In this document: in pieces, positions 1 to 14,300 of the stretch | Layout of the letters: every line of letters begins with the position of its first letter | How positions within the stretch are numbered: position 1 is the stretch's first letter | Origin: Nephromyces sp. MM_2019 | Lineage: Eukaryota; Apicomplexa; Aconoidasida; Nephromycida | DNA length: 44,225 bases | Assembly: GCA_015657535.1 (NCBI GenBank) | Contig: JADHZB010001416.1 | Span: 1-44,225 of the forward strand | Reading direction: 5' to 3' | Made by a program: the position numbers and the translations under genes | The notes under the pieces: model-generated | What the model was told of the DNA's origin: nothing | The model's input: only the letters and a program-made list of their open reading frames with translations | Database searches by the model: none

Positions 1-256
1 CGCTGCTGATCTGGAGGAATTCCCTCCTTGTCTTGAATCTTCATCTTTACATTTTCGATAGTGTCAGATGACTCTACATCCAATGTAATTGTCTTGCCTA
101 CAAAATTTTACCGATCAAAAGGTTATTATAACATGAGTCCACGAGAACATGACATGCAGACTCACCCCCCGCATACATAAAAATATAAAAGTCACCGGTT
201 GCCAAAAATTCAACTTATAGTAAATCACCTGTGAGGGTCTTTACAAAAATTTGCAT
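1..256 (-). CDS. Ubiquitin, N-terminal part (polyubiquitin or ubiquitin fusion), cut by the left edge
   Basis: Ubiquitin is the small modifier joined to target lysines by the E1-E2-E3 cascade. Exon 1 is 229-256: ATG at 256, reading MQIFVKTLT plus the first base of Gly10, then a GTGATT donor. Intron 98-228 is 131 bases and ends TTTTGTAG. Exon 2 is 1-97 and restores Gly10, then reads [17 protein letters not shown] and [15 protein letters not shown] up to about residue 42, where the window stops. The phase-1 junction inside codon 10 joins perfectly. Lys6, 11, 27, 29 and 33 are all present. Compared with the common form there is Ser19 (also seen in yeast) and Met28, where Ala, Ser or Gln is usual. 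Whether the rest is a polyubiquitin array or a fusion to ribosomal protein L40 or S27a cannot be seen. NEDD8 is excluded because its sequence here differs strongly. Confidence 0.95.
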
Positions 257-3200
257 CTTGAATGCCAAGGTTTCGCCACCGAATAAAGAAACTGTAAAGC
301 TCCTAAAGTACAGGGGAAAACAGTAACCGTAGAGCTCGCAAGAATAACCAAGCACGCTCATACAAAAAAGTCATAGTGATCTACTGCGCTTCCATGCAAA
401 CGACTTTCCCACAGGAGGCGATATCAACTGCCAAGCTCGCTGCAGTAGGCGCGTCACAAGTTACATCACCAAGCACTATGGGCACCAACACATCACTAAA
501 CTAGACAATCCAACACCGGCCACATAAAAGATAAAAAAACGCATATGCGCCACCATACTCAGGAATTTAGGGAAAACGCAGAGTACAACTACGTCCACAT
601 AGCCGATGCATACACAACGAGAAGCATCATGCATAAAATTTTTGCCTCATCAAAAACATTGCGCATTTTCACCGCCCAACCCACAATAAGCAAGGGCCTT
701 ACTTTTTGAATGATAAAATATAGCAATTACTCCAGTATTCGTACAAATATTACGATGCAACGCTGTATATTAAAAACGTAAATTGTGATACGCTGCGCGC
801 GCTCTTTTTCGTAGGTTCATGAAAAGTGGCTGTATGGGGCGACATATTTATCGCTGGCTCAAGGTAAGTAGTGGCACACCTTGCGGTAGATTGTTCTGCC
901 GCCGAACGAATAGTGCGACTCGTTAAACAAGCCTGCTGCAGGCCATACATACAGGCCGCGCTGCAAGGAGACATACACGGCCGATTATATAGGCCCGTCA
1001 AATATTGCAGGCGCAAGTCGGAAATACCGGCCGGAGATAGGGCCAGATCAGATTGCCAGGTTAGCAAGAAAATATAGTGCTCTGCATGGGTTGCATCTGT
1101 AACCCTGCGCAAATTGCCTGTGCCACCCATGCGCTCCTTTACGCTGGCCCGCAGGAATTACTGACGCTGTGCAAGGCCGTTGCTGCGTCGTTATACATAA
1201 TAGTTAAGTGTGTTTCCGCATGCAGGTTACACTGGTGCTTCCCAACATAGGGGATACAACTGCCTGTGTGCATTATCGAATTGCACTTCGCGGGCAGACA
1301 CCTCATCAATACTCTGCCTTTGAGCGTTACTCCACATAGGGCATGTTGCCTCATATTTGTCTTGTGTGTGAGCAGCGGAGAGCAAGACGCCAAGTTTGGC
1401 GCTATGGCAGGGAGCAACTCATAGTAAACCCAAAGATGGGTGCCACCAGACGGTATAAATTGTTCTATTCCAACGATTTCGCTAACTTTTGAGCTGCGAG
1501 TTGATACTCTTCGAATGAAATCGAATGTACTTAAACTGGGTTTCTCTTTGAAGATTGTTAGTACAGGAAATCGTTTGTACGCAGCACCTAAACCAAGAAT
1601 TAGTCGCCTCAAGCCCTACTTAAGCTATAATGTGAGGGGAGTGTTCACTGTGTTATCCCGTGGTTGCGTGGTGTCTGCGTTATCAGCCTTCTGCAATTCC
1701 TAATAAGCGTTGGAAAGCTACAATCCACTAATTTATAAGATTTGCATGAAAATAGAATACGCACCAATCAAATTGCTCTTCTGTAGATTCATATGTTATA
1801 GAAATGCCCTTCTACATGGGAGCTAAAGCTTCTTTTTAAGGTGGCCAACACACTGATGCCACATAAAACGCAGCCCCTCGCTTTTTTGTGGCTACGTAAA
1901 ACAAACCTGAACTTGAGTTACCACTTCCAGGTTAGGCGCTACTTGATACCATTACTTCTGTCGCTCGGTTGAGTATGCTTGAATCTGCGCATTAAAGTTT
2001 TAGCAGCGAAATAAAAAAGTTAAGTGGCATACTTTAGGTAGAAAAAAGCTTTTTTTTTTGCTGACAAAACTTCAACTAGCTGTATTATATGATAGTCGGT
2101 ATTCTCTTCTGCTTTCATGGATAAAAAAGTGATCATAAAAATCTGAAAGAGGGACCAGTGTATAACCAAAACAAAAGTACGCAAAGCTACTTTCAAATTG
2201 ATAGCTTATATGAAATAGTGCTTAGATGCCGGGAAATTTGAGTTGATAAAGAAGTATGCCGGCGTCCCCCATTAGCTTAGGCATGCTGTCAAAAAAAGTC
2301 CGTAACTTGGAAAATATTAGTAAAAATACCGTAGCATTTGAAATTGGTACAATTGTTTCATGCTCACCCGGTTGGCAATTTGATGAGCTTCGTTTGAGGA
2401 AGCCTTATCCCTAAGTAAATCAAAGGATTAGTAGCGGTGTAAGACTGCTCGACAGGAAGGCTCTGCAAACCTTGTCTCAATCGTTATACAGTATAACAGA
2501 ATTGCTTTCGAAAGAAATAGTGAAGCAGTGTCAGAGTGAGTACAGGTTAATGCAATTGGGAAAGCCATAGTGGCCTGCTGTCTAATATAACCAACATAAA
2601 CGGAAAAGCCTATATAAGTATTATGACTCCGTGTCTTTAAGTTGGTATATCCCAAGGATAGTGGAAGCAATTTTCAATAAGAATCGACGTGTGAGGCCAA
2701 TATTAATGGCAATAGACGTACCTAGGGCTCGTAGATCGCTGTATTGTTTATACAATGCAATTGTATTATCTCAACTCTAGGTATATTTACTACCGCGTGT
2801 ATGTACTGACAAAGCATAGTTTTCGCCTTTTTTTTAGTTTATTGGCATAAACAAGGGAAACCCTCGTGTTAATTAAGATATACATTGCATTCTTTGAGAG
2901 TATCGATTAGGCATACTACCTTCAGAGTATAAAGTATTGAATGGAAGTTGCCCGAAATTTCCCGTGGAATTTCATGTACAATGCAGGTAGTAGAATAATT
3001 ATATCATTAAAATCCTCAATGAGGCAGACCTATGGTGTGACACAACGGAAAGAGCTTTTCTTGGGGAAACTAAGCAGCAAAAAAATAGCTTAACGTAAAA
3101 ATTTGCTGTTTAGAATATTTTCAGCAACGCCACTTTGTTAAAGTAAGGAATCACGCAGATGAACGTATTTTTGCAGAGTCAGGGCATTCAATGCATACTT

Positions 3201-6200
3201 GAGTTAAAAAAAAAATTTGGTTTACATTTAACTACTTCATAGCATTTCAAAAGTCCTGGCATATTTTTTGGATGGAACTAGTATTGGCTATGCTGGTTGC
3301 TATATCTTGGCTACCGCGTGTACGCTAGTCTTGAATAACATTAGTAGGGCTGTCATGCCGACTTTTCGATCAATAAGTTAGATTACTTTCATGATTAGTG
3401 CTTGTGCACTTCAGAGAATCCCGTATATTCCATCGGCGAGAATTGAGGTAAATACAAGGCACCATCAAAAATTGAGTACTTTCAAGCGTTGCTACGAAGA
3501 TATTTCATTTTTTGATGAATCCATTTTGCTTGGGTATAAGCCAGCGACCAGCATTCCTAAATCTGTTACTTCTAATCCACTGCTTAGACAATAATATGAC
3601 TGTTGAATTGAGCAGCTTTCCTATGTATTCCCCAGAAACTTCTTAAATTTAAGTTCATATGGCACTGCATGGTGAAGCGCTTAGATTTTCATGTCGTCCA
3701 GAAAAGCTTGAAGTGGTGTTGAGTATTACAGCACTCAGCTAATATCTGCAGTAACTAAGTAGAATTATCAGCGTAGAGAGTCTCTCTTCAGACGGTTCAA
3801 TTGGATTCAACCGTCGATTAAGGTGATAGTATTCATTCTCCGAGGAGCTCGAGTCAAATGTGAAATAATCCTACGGTATGATATGATGCGACCTGCGATA
3901 GTGAAGTGTTCAACATACAGGAAAGACGTTGCTAGCAGCTATACCCATCTTTTTGATGCTCTCAGCAAAACGTGTGTGCATTCTGATACTTCATTCGTAT
4001 CGACTCAAATTAAGCACCCAGTTAGTCTGTACTGAATTATGGCTACAAACTGCCCAACCCCATGACCTTATACATGCGCTCGTGCACGATGCTATCTTGG
4101 TTGAGTAAATAGCACTATACGAGGCTTCTACCCCACAGCAATTCATCAATGCGTCAGTTTGGCTTACCCTTTTGCCAGGCTAAACTTTGATTCTTCCTTG
4201 CTTTTTGTGATTATTCTTCCTTTATATTGCTACCCCTCGTTCATGGGCAACCCCAACGATATTATTGTTACTCGCGGTATTCACGTTAGGGTTATACGGA
4301 TTTCATGAGTACGTTATATTCTTTATAGTTCTCATGTTCCCGGAGAATAGACTTCATTTTGGCCCAAGTCTGATGGAACATTCTAACCTATAAGCCGGAC
4401 ACTGCCTGCAAATACGGCTGGCACAGCAACTTTTTTTCCATTAATACCACTATAAACAAGGAAAAAAATTCACGAAAAGTGCTTTCCCGCATGAAAACCC
4501 GCTTCATGCTGCCTTTCAGCTTTGCTAGCCTAGTGTAAAAGCCTTCACAAAAAAAGAAACTTCCAGGCCTACTTCCAAGTGCTACTCAATAGCAAGCACC
4601 ATTAGGGTGGGATTCAGCACATGACTTAAGCTTGGTACTCTGGAATTAAGGTGATCGTACGAGCCGTTGGCTCCCTCCACATGCTCTTCCGACACCTAAT
4701 TATGAAGCTAGGTAAGTAGCGGAAAATTTCCATTGCGGGAAAATGCTGGTACTGATGCTTTGCCAAAGGTTACAGTCAAGGCGGAGCTTATTTGCTAAGC
4801 TAGGCCACAGAGAGCCTAGGTAGCACACAGTGATTTAACGTGTTTAACTTGCTGAAATGCTTGAACGCGCAATTTGCATTAGTCGCGAGGTACGAGTCTG
4901 ACAGTTCAATTAACAGTTAGCTGAGTCATTACTTCACCGACAGAATAATAATTCCTGCGTTCTCTTTTATTCTTGAGGGAGCTTTTTAATAAAGTCGAAA
5001 GAAATACATAGAAGTCGCAAGGCAAGAATAGTACTAGTTTGTGTGGCTGTAAAACTAGTATGATCTAACTAGATTTAGATTGTGATGTGAGATGACCATT
5101 TGTAGATAGAATTACACTTGTATAATTGCTATTAAGAGATATAGAAGAGGCCTCGCGCGGATGCCAGTAACCTCGCTATCTGCCGATATAACAGCTTGTA
5201 TCAAACCTCACTTTTACATTAATATGTAACACACCGGGATTAAAGATTGGCAGCGCTTATATATCACCCCGATACCTTATATTGTGCGATGAGTCGCAGT
5301 TGGTGCACGTATTTTCATTCGCACGGAAAGCCCATTATCACAACCAGAAGCCGGTGCTGGCAAGCTCTGCAATGAGGTATAAGTTACCTGACATGAAAAA
5401 GGCACATCTGGACAGGTTTAGGTGGCTATAAATGCGGATAGGCTTCTCCTTGCTACCAGAAATCCAGGGTGCATGGTAGTAGTAATGCAAACTTCCAAGC
5501 ATGCAAAGGAACCTGGTGACCCGGTGAATTTGTATATTATGTTCAATAAGTGTGATTTTCTGCACAGTTGTCAACGCGAAACGAGAATAAGGTATTTCCA
5601 CGTAGCCATATCCTCTAAATAGTGCGTATCAACGAATCTAGATGCTGCGTAATCTTACATCGATTTGAAAAATCCTCTAATGCATCGCAGAAAATATTTG
5701 GCTGCCTGCAGGTGCACCAAATTTTACAGATGGACCTGCAACCATTCAAATTTTTTGGTCATGCGACTTCTATAAATCAACTGCAGTGAAGCTACGGACT
5801 CTGCTTTTTCCGCCGGCCAATGCTGTGAGCCATTAAGAACTTCAACTATACAGTAATCGATAAGTAGCTATGGCTTGCATACGCTAGAGTAAAGCATCAT
5901 GACATGATGAAACAACTTACTGGCGCTTAAACTTGTAGTTCGGAACTAAAACCTTTTAAAAAGGACTCAATGCTGGATTTGAACGGGAAAATTATACTCA
6001 TTGATAACGAAGACATGAGCTATAGAAAAGAGGCCAAAAATTATGCTGAAAATTTCTATGAAATAGTCAACATCAGCCTATGAGATAAGAAAAAAACAGT
6101 AATAATACCTTCGCAGTGATGAAGAAAATCCCCAAATTCAGTAAGCGTCCCTGATTCTCACGCAAGGCACCATGCTAGCTAAGCTAAGCGGGGCATGCCT

Positions 6201-8348
6201 TGCTAAATTTTATGCAAAGCAGTACTAATTAATAAAATAAATACCACCATACAGCCAAAGCGCTCGCAAGAAAGCGCTAAGGCTTATTAAACGCAGAATG
6301 AGCTATAAGGTACTGCGCGCACTGCATGACATAACGACCTCTATGGCAGCCCATGAAAACTCAAACACAGAAGATTAGCAGCCACTTCAGTAGCAAACCA
6401 AAAAAAAATTCACTTCAAACATACAGCACTGTATTCTTGAACCTCTTATATCAGAATTACAAGAAGACATACCCAAATTCAAGCCCTATTAAAAAAGAAA
6501 CAAAAATGAGGAAAAATAAGGCTGCATGAAATGGATGCAAAAAGTATCCTGGACAGTGCTTTTTTATAGACTAGCCCTCGAAAAATATTATATTGGCAGC
6601 GAAACACTAACTGAAAGTTACAATCTTCTCGCAAAGGCAGTTACACCCGCTTTTTTTTATCAGCAGGAGGATGTATAAGGAGCCACTTTAATTCACCAAT
6701 TGAACCTTTTCTTATTGTTAAATTCCCTTAATAGTTCCTCTAAATAAAGGCACGTGGTAACTAACAGCAAAATGACAATGAGCGCTTATTAAAAAAAAAC
6801 ATTTGCACCACGTGATGGTGTGCTAATGGCCATCAAAGTTCTGTATATAGCAAAAAAAAAGCATTTGGAAAATGATACGCTCTTTTCACAGTAAAAGATA
6901 AGTTTACTGCCATATCATGCAGGCGGTATCTGTATCTACATGAAATAATCTTTATTACAAACATATTGCTCAGCTATCAGTGAAATACAAGAAGTCAAGG
7001 TTCACGCTGACTTTAAAAGGGTGAAATTATTGTAGCTTTGAAGTCATTCACATCTTTTAAAAAAAAAAATTTCCTAGCGTTAAACAAGATACCAAACTAA
7101 AAATAGAGTAGTAGAGATGTCAGCTAACGAGACCGAGAGATAGAAGATCCAGGATTACTCAAGATCGCGCTCATGTTTTTAACTTTCTCCAGCACTGTGC
7201 ACACTGCACCACAAGAAACTGTTAGTTGATACGACAAATCAACATGTGCAACCCCTCATAGTAGCAACTAGTCTTTATATTGCTGTTGGGCTATTATCAA
7301 TGAGAGTACTAGACTCTACCGAAATTTCAATTCCTGTACTGTGTCAATAACAACGGCGCGCCTTGAATTTACGATGTTATACAAAATAGCCTTCCCATCA
7401 GAACGCCAATCTCTATACAGAAAAAAAGTACACGAAGTATGTATTCGTCGTTGTATCGTATAGCGAGCATTGATGTTGGAAAAAACCGCAAGCTTTAGTC
7501 TTTGGTACAAACTAACGGCAACAACTATAATTTCGTTATTATCACTCCAAGGTTAAGGACTCAAAAAAATTCTAGCTCATTAGCTAAACAAGCACTCAAA
7601 TTACAGACATAATACCAGGGGTATCGGGGATATTTCTCCACTCCTTTGCTCCATCTCTAGTTTCATCTAAACCCCTATCGCTAAAGAACAATCATGATTG
7701 CATCTAGAACCCGCTATCCAAACATTTCATGAAGAATGTATGGCCAATCTAAGTTGCTATAAAGAAATGAAAATTATTAGAGCCTGACTAAAGCCAAAGA
7801 ACTCAGTACAAGTGCATTCTTGAGGGGGTGTGATTCATCACAAAAAAAAAAGTGAAACACACGTTCAAGTTACTTACCAATTCTGAATGCTTGCAAAACT
7901 ACAAATATCCTAAATACCAAGTCACACACAAGCTGCTTAGCAACTATATTCCAATATCTCAACTTCAAATATTTGCTACCACCTCAGCCATAGCTCAGCT
8001 AATCCGTTAGATATTAAACTTATTATCTGTGTATTCTTGAAGAAATACCTAACTAGTCCGTACACCTACTGCTGAAAATGGTAATTAATTCTAGTTATCA
8101 TAAGTACTACGCCAATTCAGCAGTGCTTGCTACTCCGTGTGACCACAACAGAAGAGTCTCTACTTGGGGCGTGCGTAAGTTCATCAAATTATAAATTTGA
8201 AGCGAGGTAACAGTGAAGAAATCAAGCATTCAAAAAAGAGAATGGCTGACTGCTTCATCCTTGAAGTTTATTAAATAAACTAAGAAGAACATAAGCATAT
8301 AGTCTTTTTCCGTCTTTCAAACATCTACAGGAGTTTTCATAGTACTTG
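257..8348. other. Long AT-rich intergenic stretch between TBL1 3' end and ubiquitin 5' end
   Basis: About 8.1 kb with no coding exon I can recognise on either strand. Open frames here are at most about 157 codons, show no family motif and lack paired splice sites. The part just above 256 should contain the ubiquitin promoter and leader, but no TATA box could be assigned with confidence. A patch at about 780-1130 is visibly richer in G and C than its surroundings. CA/TG tracts, abundant elsewhere, are nearly absent (a short one lies near 7925). No tRNA with both A and B boxes was found. Confidence 0.6.
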
Positions 8349-11300
8349 CTACAACACTTTCCGCACTTCTTTGCCCCCTAGAACTTTTGGTAGCTCAAGA
8401 TGTAAAGGATGACTTCTCAACTTGTTAAGACCATGAAAAAATCAGAGGGCAACAACACCTCTTTTCTCGGTGTAAAACTTACATATTCGAAATTACAGCT
8501 TTGTCGTAGTAAGTCCCTAGAAGCTGAAAATCCTCCATCTGAAAGATTTTGACCTTAAAATCAGTGGTACCCACAGCAAGCAGAGAAACATCTGGTGATA
8601 TACTCATCACCGTCGGCTGCTCTCTGCAAAAAGACCATGGGAATACACACAACACTTAAGCTGGAGAGAGTACGCTAATAGAGCTTTTCTCTAAAACCGA
8701 TAGAAAAACGTTATCCAGTTGCATGAACTTAGAATTACTTGCTTCAGCATAAGCGACGGTATAGAGAGAGGGCTAGATGTCTGCATGGACATACAATGAG
8801 AGGTGCACACACCAGCAAAAAATCCTGAATCCACACACGAAATTTATGCTCCGAAAATTGCAATCAACTAAAAGAAAAGTGCTGGTAGACAAGGCGATTT
8901 TCAAGAACATCTCAATATTTTTCAAAGAGATAAATAAATAGTTTGTAAAGTAATAAAAATTCCGCACACCAGACGATATACGTACACACAGGCAGCAGAA
9001 AAAACTGCTATTCAAAATGAGAGTTGGAGATAAGCGTAGCTGGATTCAGCCACATCTTCAAACTTAAAGCAGGAAGGAAGACGACGAACTCGAGTGCCAA
9101 GCTCTTTAAAATAGAGGCTCCTTCAACATCCCATAACAACACCCGGAGATCGAGCGAAAGGCTGAAGAAAAAAGATGCAAAAAAAAGGAGAGAAGCCATT
9201 TTACCATGCAATCTTGTCGTATCAATATACGCAGAGAAAATCGGAAAGTATATAGAGCGAAACGGGAACATCATGGGAAAAGTGTTCCGGGCAGCGTATA
9301 AATACCATCACACACACCAAGGCATGAGCAAGAATGCACGCAGTAAATTCTTTGACAATTGTACTGTCTCCGTAGCAGTAATACAACTAAATCTACACTT
9401 GATAGCCAAAAAATCTCAGCAAGTGAAGCCTGAAGAGGGAAGCTACTAACGAATTGCAAGGTACCTTAACTTAAGCACAAAGAAACGCAATAGGAAGATG
9501 AACTACAGACTCAGCTCCTCAAGAATATCAATGTGTGTGTGTGCGGGTGAGCGTACCTTTTTGTGCGTGTGCGGGTGAGTACATCTTTGTGTGCGTGTGC
9601 GGGTGAGTATATCTTTGTGCTCTTGTGTATCCCTGTGAATCACACGGCAGCACATACAAAAATGACCTGGAGATTTCACAAACTGCCAACACTTTGATTT
9701 AAACTTTACGCATACTTTTTATCAAGCAATTTGGCAGGAGGCAGCCGATCATAGTAGAAAAAGGTCTAGCTGTGGTAACTTGATATACGCAACAGATGAC
9801 ATAGAGAAAGAGCAAGAACAAGAGCGAAAGTAAGAGCAAGAGCAAGCCTAAGCCCAGGAGCAAGCCCGGCAGTATGAAGTCCAGCTTAATTATACAGCCT
9901 AAACAAACTTGCTCAGCGAGTTTAAGAGCGCCAAATATATATCCGATAAAAGAACAAAACTATTAACCTCAAGAGCGTGGGAGATCCCCCATCGACCTTC
10001 TTCTCCCTTTTCATCCAATGAACGTTTATAACGGTGTTTTTGTGGCCTACTAGTTGTATCATTGGCTCTTCAACTGCTTGAAGATATCGCCAAACCTAAA
10101 AAAATTGGTAATAAGCAGTAAAGACGGCGTCAAAAAGTCGCTGTAAATACCAAGAAAAAAGGGCATTTCAGTAGGTTTTTGTGCGAAGAAAAATTCCTTA
10201 CAGCCTGTATAGCTCCTTGAGTCTCATAGGAACCCCCCTCAAAATAGTATTTTATTTAGTCGCTCATATCCCCCATACTTTGAAACAGTATATATTCGCA
10301 GCATTGTTTGCAGCTTTCAACCAGTATATACTCACAGCATATAATTGACTCCTCACATCATAATTCATCGAGCTGACAACAGTGTAGTAATAAATTCAAA
10401 TACTCAACAGAAGATGCGGAAAAAGCTGAGGAAGTAAGAAAACAGATGACGGCGAAATTTCTTTATTTTCTTCGTCAAAAGCATAGATTTTTGCGAAATT
10501 TAGGTATCTAAAGGGTGGAAAAATGCCAGAGTATGAGGTTCCTCACTTGCATCAACTTAAAGTTTACACTAGCAAACCAGCACTGTACTAGCTACCAGGC
10601 TGGAGTATCACCAAAAATCTAGTTTTTGAAAAAATCCTCATCAGAGAAAATCACGCCCACAAAAAGTCAAATTTACTGTCGTGATATGCATTGAAGAGAG
10701 AGGATACTGGAATGCTACTGTTCTCTGCATTAATTTCGTATAAACAGCCGGAAACGCATAAATAGTTGGTAGTTTTTGAAAAGAAGAAGCAAACAGTAAA
10801 TCATGCCTAGCTAGAAACTAGGCAGTGGAAAGCACGTGAAGTATGCTAACCCACACTGTGATCAGGTTCGCAAATTATTCGGGGGGTTTGAAGGAAAAAA
10901 ATGTAAAGAAAAAAGAGTTGAAAAAGTTTTAAACTCACACACACACACACACACACATTTATAATGTTAAAATAGACCCACATACAAAGATTCATCATAT
11001 AGAGTTGAAAATAAACATAGAGATTCACAATGTAAGCCTAAGAGCAAACGCACACACACTACATGCAAAAATAAGGTTGAACCCGCTCCATCAACTCGAT
11101 AACGAACTTTTATCAAAACAAAAACTGCAACAAACAAAAAGCAATGAACTCACCTTAATAGTGGGGGTATTATCAACAATCGCCAAGAAGCTATTCGTAG
11201 AATCCCATGAAATAGCAGAAATGTCGTGCTGAAGAAACACAAAATGCAACTTCTTACCAGCTTCTCTCTGCTTCATAAAAATAGGTGTTTTCTTCGCTAA

Positions 11301-14300
11301 AATATCAGTTTCTCTGCTTTTCACAGGTTGAAAACTTAATGAAATCCTCTATATTTCATCAAAGAAACTGCTAAGCTACAAAATCGGTAAAAAATTAATT
11401 TTTTCCAGCCAAAAATTTTACTTTACAAGAAGATGAAACAGATAATTAACTAGAAAGTGCTAAGAAGCACATCTCACAAACACACAAAATCATCGCCAAA
11501 AAACAAGAGAAAAGAAGGATAAAACTTCAATCGATGGCGATTTGTAGAAAATATATACAGAAATATGTATAAAAGAGAGCGTTTTAGGGATTCTGTAAGA
11601 TGAGGAAGGAGATATAACAAGAAACTCCACAAATCTGGAATTTACTTGATTTGCATACGAATAAAAGAGGGTTTTTCAGGCCCTCTATGAGATGCGGAGG
11701 AAATGCATCCAGCAGCTCTCTAATACCCACAAATTTCCCTTGAAACTAACAATGCCTACCTCTAAGTCTAGGAAATTGTTTTCCTCCGTCTCTACATCAG
11801 AAAGAATGATTTTCCTATCTAACCCTCCAGAGCAAATCAGTGAGTCTTCTCTCCAAGCCAGGTCGACAACACCAGCTGAACTCAACGATAAAATAGAGGA
11901 AAAACTTAGATTTTAGGGAGTTTTATAGGTATAAAGAGGCACCAGAAGATGGTGTGGTGTGTGTGATATTTGGATATGCTGAAAAGCTGCTAATTGAATG
12001 GTGAGTGCATCAGTCTCACCATTAGTAGCGTTTTTACTCGCTTTTAAAAAGGAAAATTGAAAAAATCCATTATGAAGAAATTTTCATCCAGGCAGTAGTT
12101 TGGAAATTTTAGTCAAATGGGGGTATGAAGAGAAAAAAGAGTGAAAACTTCTGTATACCACAAAGCATGAAGAGGAAAAAGAGTGAAAATTCTCCCAAAA
12201 TAAGCAAGATGCAAACAAGCATATAAAATTTCCCTCCTATAAGGCACCAAGAATACGAGAAAACAGCCAAAATTCCCTCCTTAAACGCACCAAAAGCCGC
12301 CAAAATCTTTAAAAAAATCACAGCCTTCAACTTAAACACCCAAAGGTGAATTACACACGAAAATAATACTCAGCGTCTGAAACACTATAATTTCAAAACG
12401 TATAAATATCTCACAAATAACGCTGTATTTGAAGCTCACTACATCTAATGAAGGTACTCGTGTATTCGCAGCATTTAAGCTAGGCCAGCTTGAGCTTGTA
12501 TTCCTTATTCAAGAAGAAAAAACGGCACACAAACACTAAAATCAGCATGTTTGTGTGCTAAACTCTGGAAATTCAGCCGAATATTCCTCGCCAAAAGAAT
12601 TTACCTTCATGAAGGTATAAAAACGTTTTTGAGGCAGCCAAAGCTCCTTTTCTTTCGCCTTTGTCGATCTGCCAACCTATGATCTCCCCACTAGCTGAAA
12701 CTGCAGCCAATAGCTTCTCCGTTGAGCTGAAAGCCATCAAAACTATCGGAGAATCGGTTTCCTTCAACGTAAAAGATGCAATACCTTCTACAGTCCAAAA
12801 GATTACATGCCCAGAGTCGTATCCGCAGGCTACCAAAGTTCCATCCTTCTACAAGAAGAAAAAGGGTGAACAAAATTCGAAAATCGTATAAAAGCTATGA
12901 AGAAGTTTAAGTTTTGCGAAGATATTCACTTTTGAGACAGTTGAGCAAAATTTGAACTCTCAGAGCTACAGGAGGCTCATAGTATGAAGGAAGAGTGCGT
13001 GAAATGGTGTGTTAGAGGCTTCGCACCAGCAAAGAACGTGTGTGTGTGCGACCTTTGATGAAGCGTATAGTTTTGCTAGAGGTAGGAGGGGATCATTTTA
13101 TGCTAAAAAAAGCAGTCTGCCGAGGCTTATGGCATTCCAAAAATACACTGTAGCACACACATATATAGAGTCGCTAGGCTAGCAGTCCTGCATAGCGTAG
13201 CGAAATGCCAGTGAGCAGCTCTCTCTCAGCTATAGCATACGAAAAGCTCACTGTACTTCAAATTGATCCAATTTCATATGCAACGCCAAGAATATTTTCA
13301 AAAAACTCGTTTCATAGTGAATGGCATCGAGTGATACTCGAGAAGAAGATACCAAAGAGGCAGAAGAAGATGAAGACTCAGAAGATAAGATGAACGACAG
13401 CGATTTTTCATGCTAATAGGCAACAAAAAAATCTCGCTCAAACAATAGAGACTCATCGAGTCTCATCATCGAGTCTCATCATCGAGTCTCATCATCGAGT
13501 CTCATCATCGAGCCTCATCATCGAGTCTCATCATCGAGCCTCATCATCGAGTCTCATCATCGAGTCTCATCATCGAGTCTCAGCGTTGATACTCTATACG
13601 CGAAACAAAGGGGAATATGCAGGAGGGGAGTATGCAGGGTGGTACATCAATGAGGGTACACACACAAGCTAGATGACGTGTATTTTCCCGTTATACTTGC
13701 ACCCTTTCACATCATCCTTCAAAGCACCATATAGCAAAAACACACAGATATGTGTGTGCTTAGTTAAGAGTTGGTCAACAGCCAGAACATTCGGCATAAG
13801 CACAGACAATTCAGTAAGGAAAACAAAGTGTGTGCGAAGATGATAGCATCTATAGATGCCTTGATATATTCTTTCATTACACACACAAAGCCACAATTAT
13901 TTCCGGCAAAAAAACGATGATTCTTTTGAAAAGCACACACAAAAAACCTTAAAAATCACATAAATAAGCTACACTGAGATTACCGATAAATTGCTATGCA
14001 TCAATTAATACTGCACACACAATACCCACAACATCAACAAACCACGGCATATATCCTTCACTAATGCACACACACACACATACCATCCAGCGAGATACAT
14101 TGCTTGGATTCGCTTTGTTTCTGGAGATTAACGGTCCCGGCAGCTTCATATAGCTTCTTACTGAGAGGGCTGCATTGCTTTGCTTCGGCACACGATAGAG
14201 GCGAGGGCTCTCGGCAAAGAAACTGTATAAATCAGTGAGATTATCAAGTATTATGAAAAGACAAAGAAGATTAAGATGAAAAAAATGAAGAGGAAGAAAA

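Noticed and set aside
1139..1612. 157-codon minus open frame
   Set aside because: No recognisable motif, irregular composition, no splice partner; an overlapping plus frame is also open. Fits chance in 8 kb of gene-free DNA.
3791..3815. Short hairpin GACGGTT...AACCGTC, considered as a tRNA arm
   Set aside because: No acceptor stem or second box nearby; a 7-base stem is expected by chance.
9024..9449. 141-codon plus open frame
   Set aside because: It overlaps, in antisense, TBL1 exon 12 (LDLRVLLWDVEG), which fits the propeller and the phases.
13205..13393. Intronic segment with an apparently open minus frame (LDAIHYETSFLKIFLALHM)
   Set aside because: Exons 7 and 8 of TBL1 join in phase 0 and align with human across the join without it; donor and acceptor around it are poor.
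13458..13582. CRISPR-like array
   Set aside because: Units are contiguous 13-mers with no spacers; it is a minisatellite inside a eukaryotic intron. The same applies to the 18- and 20-base arrays.
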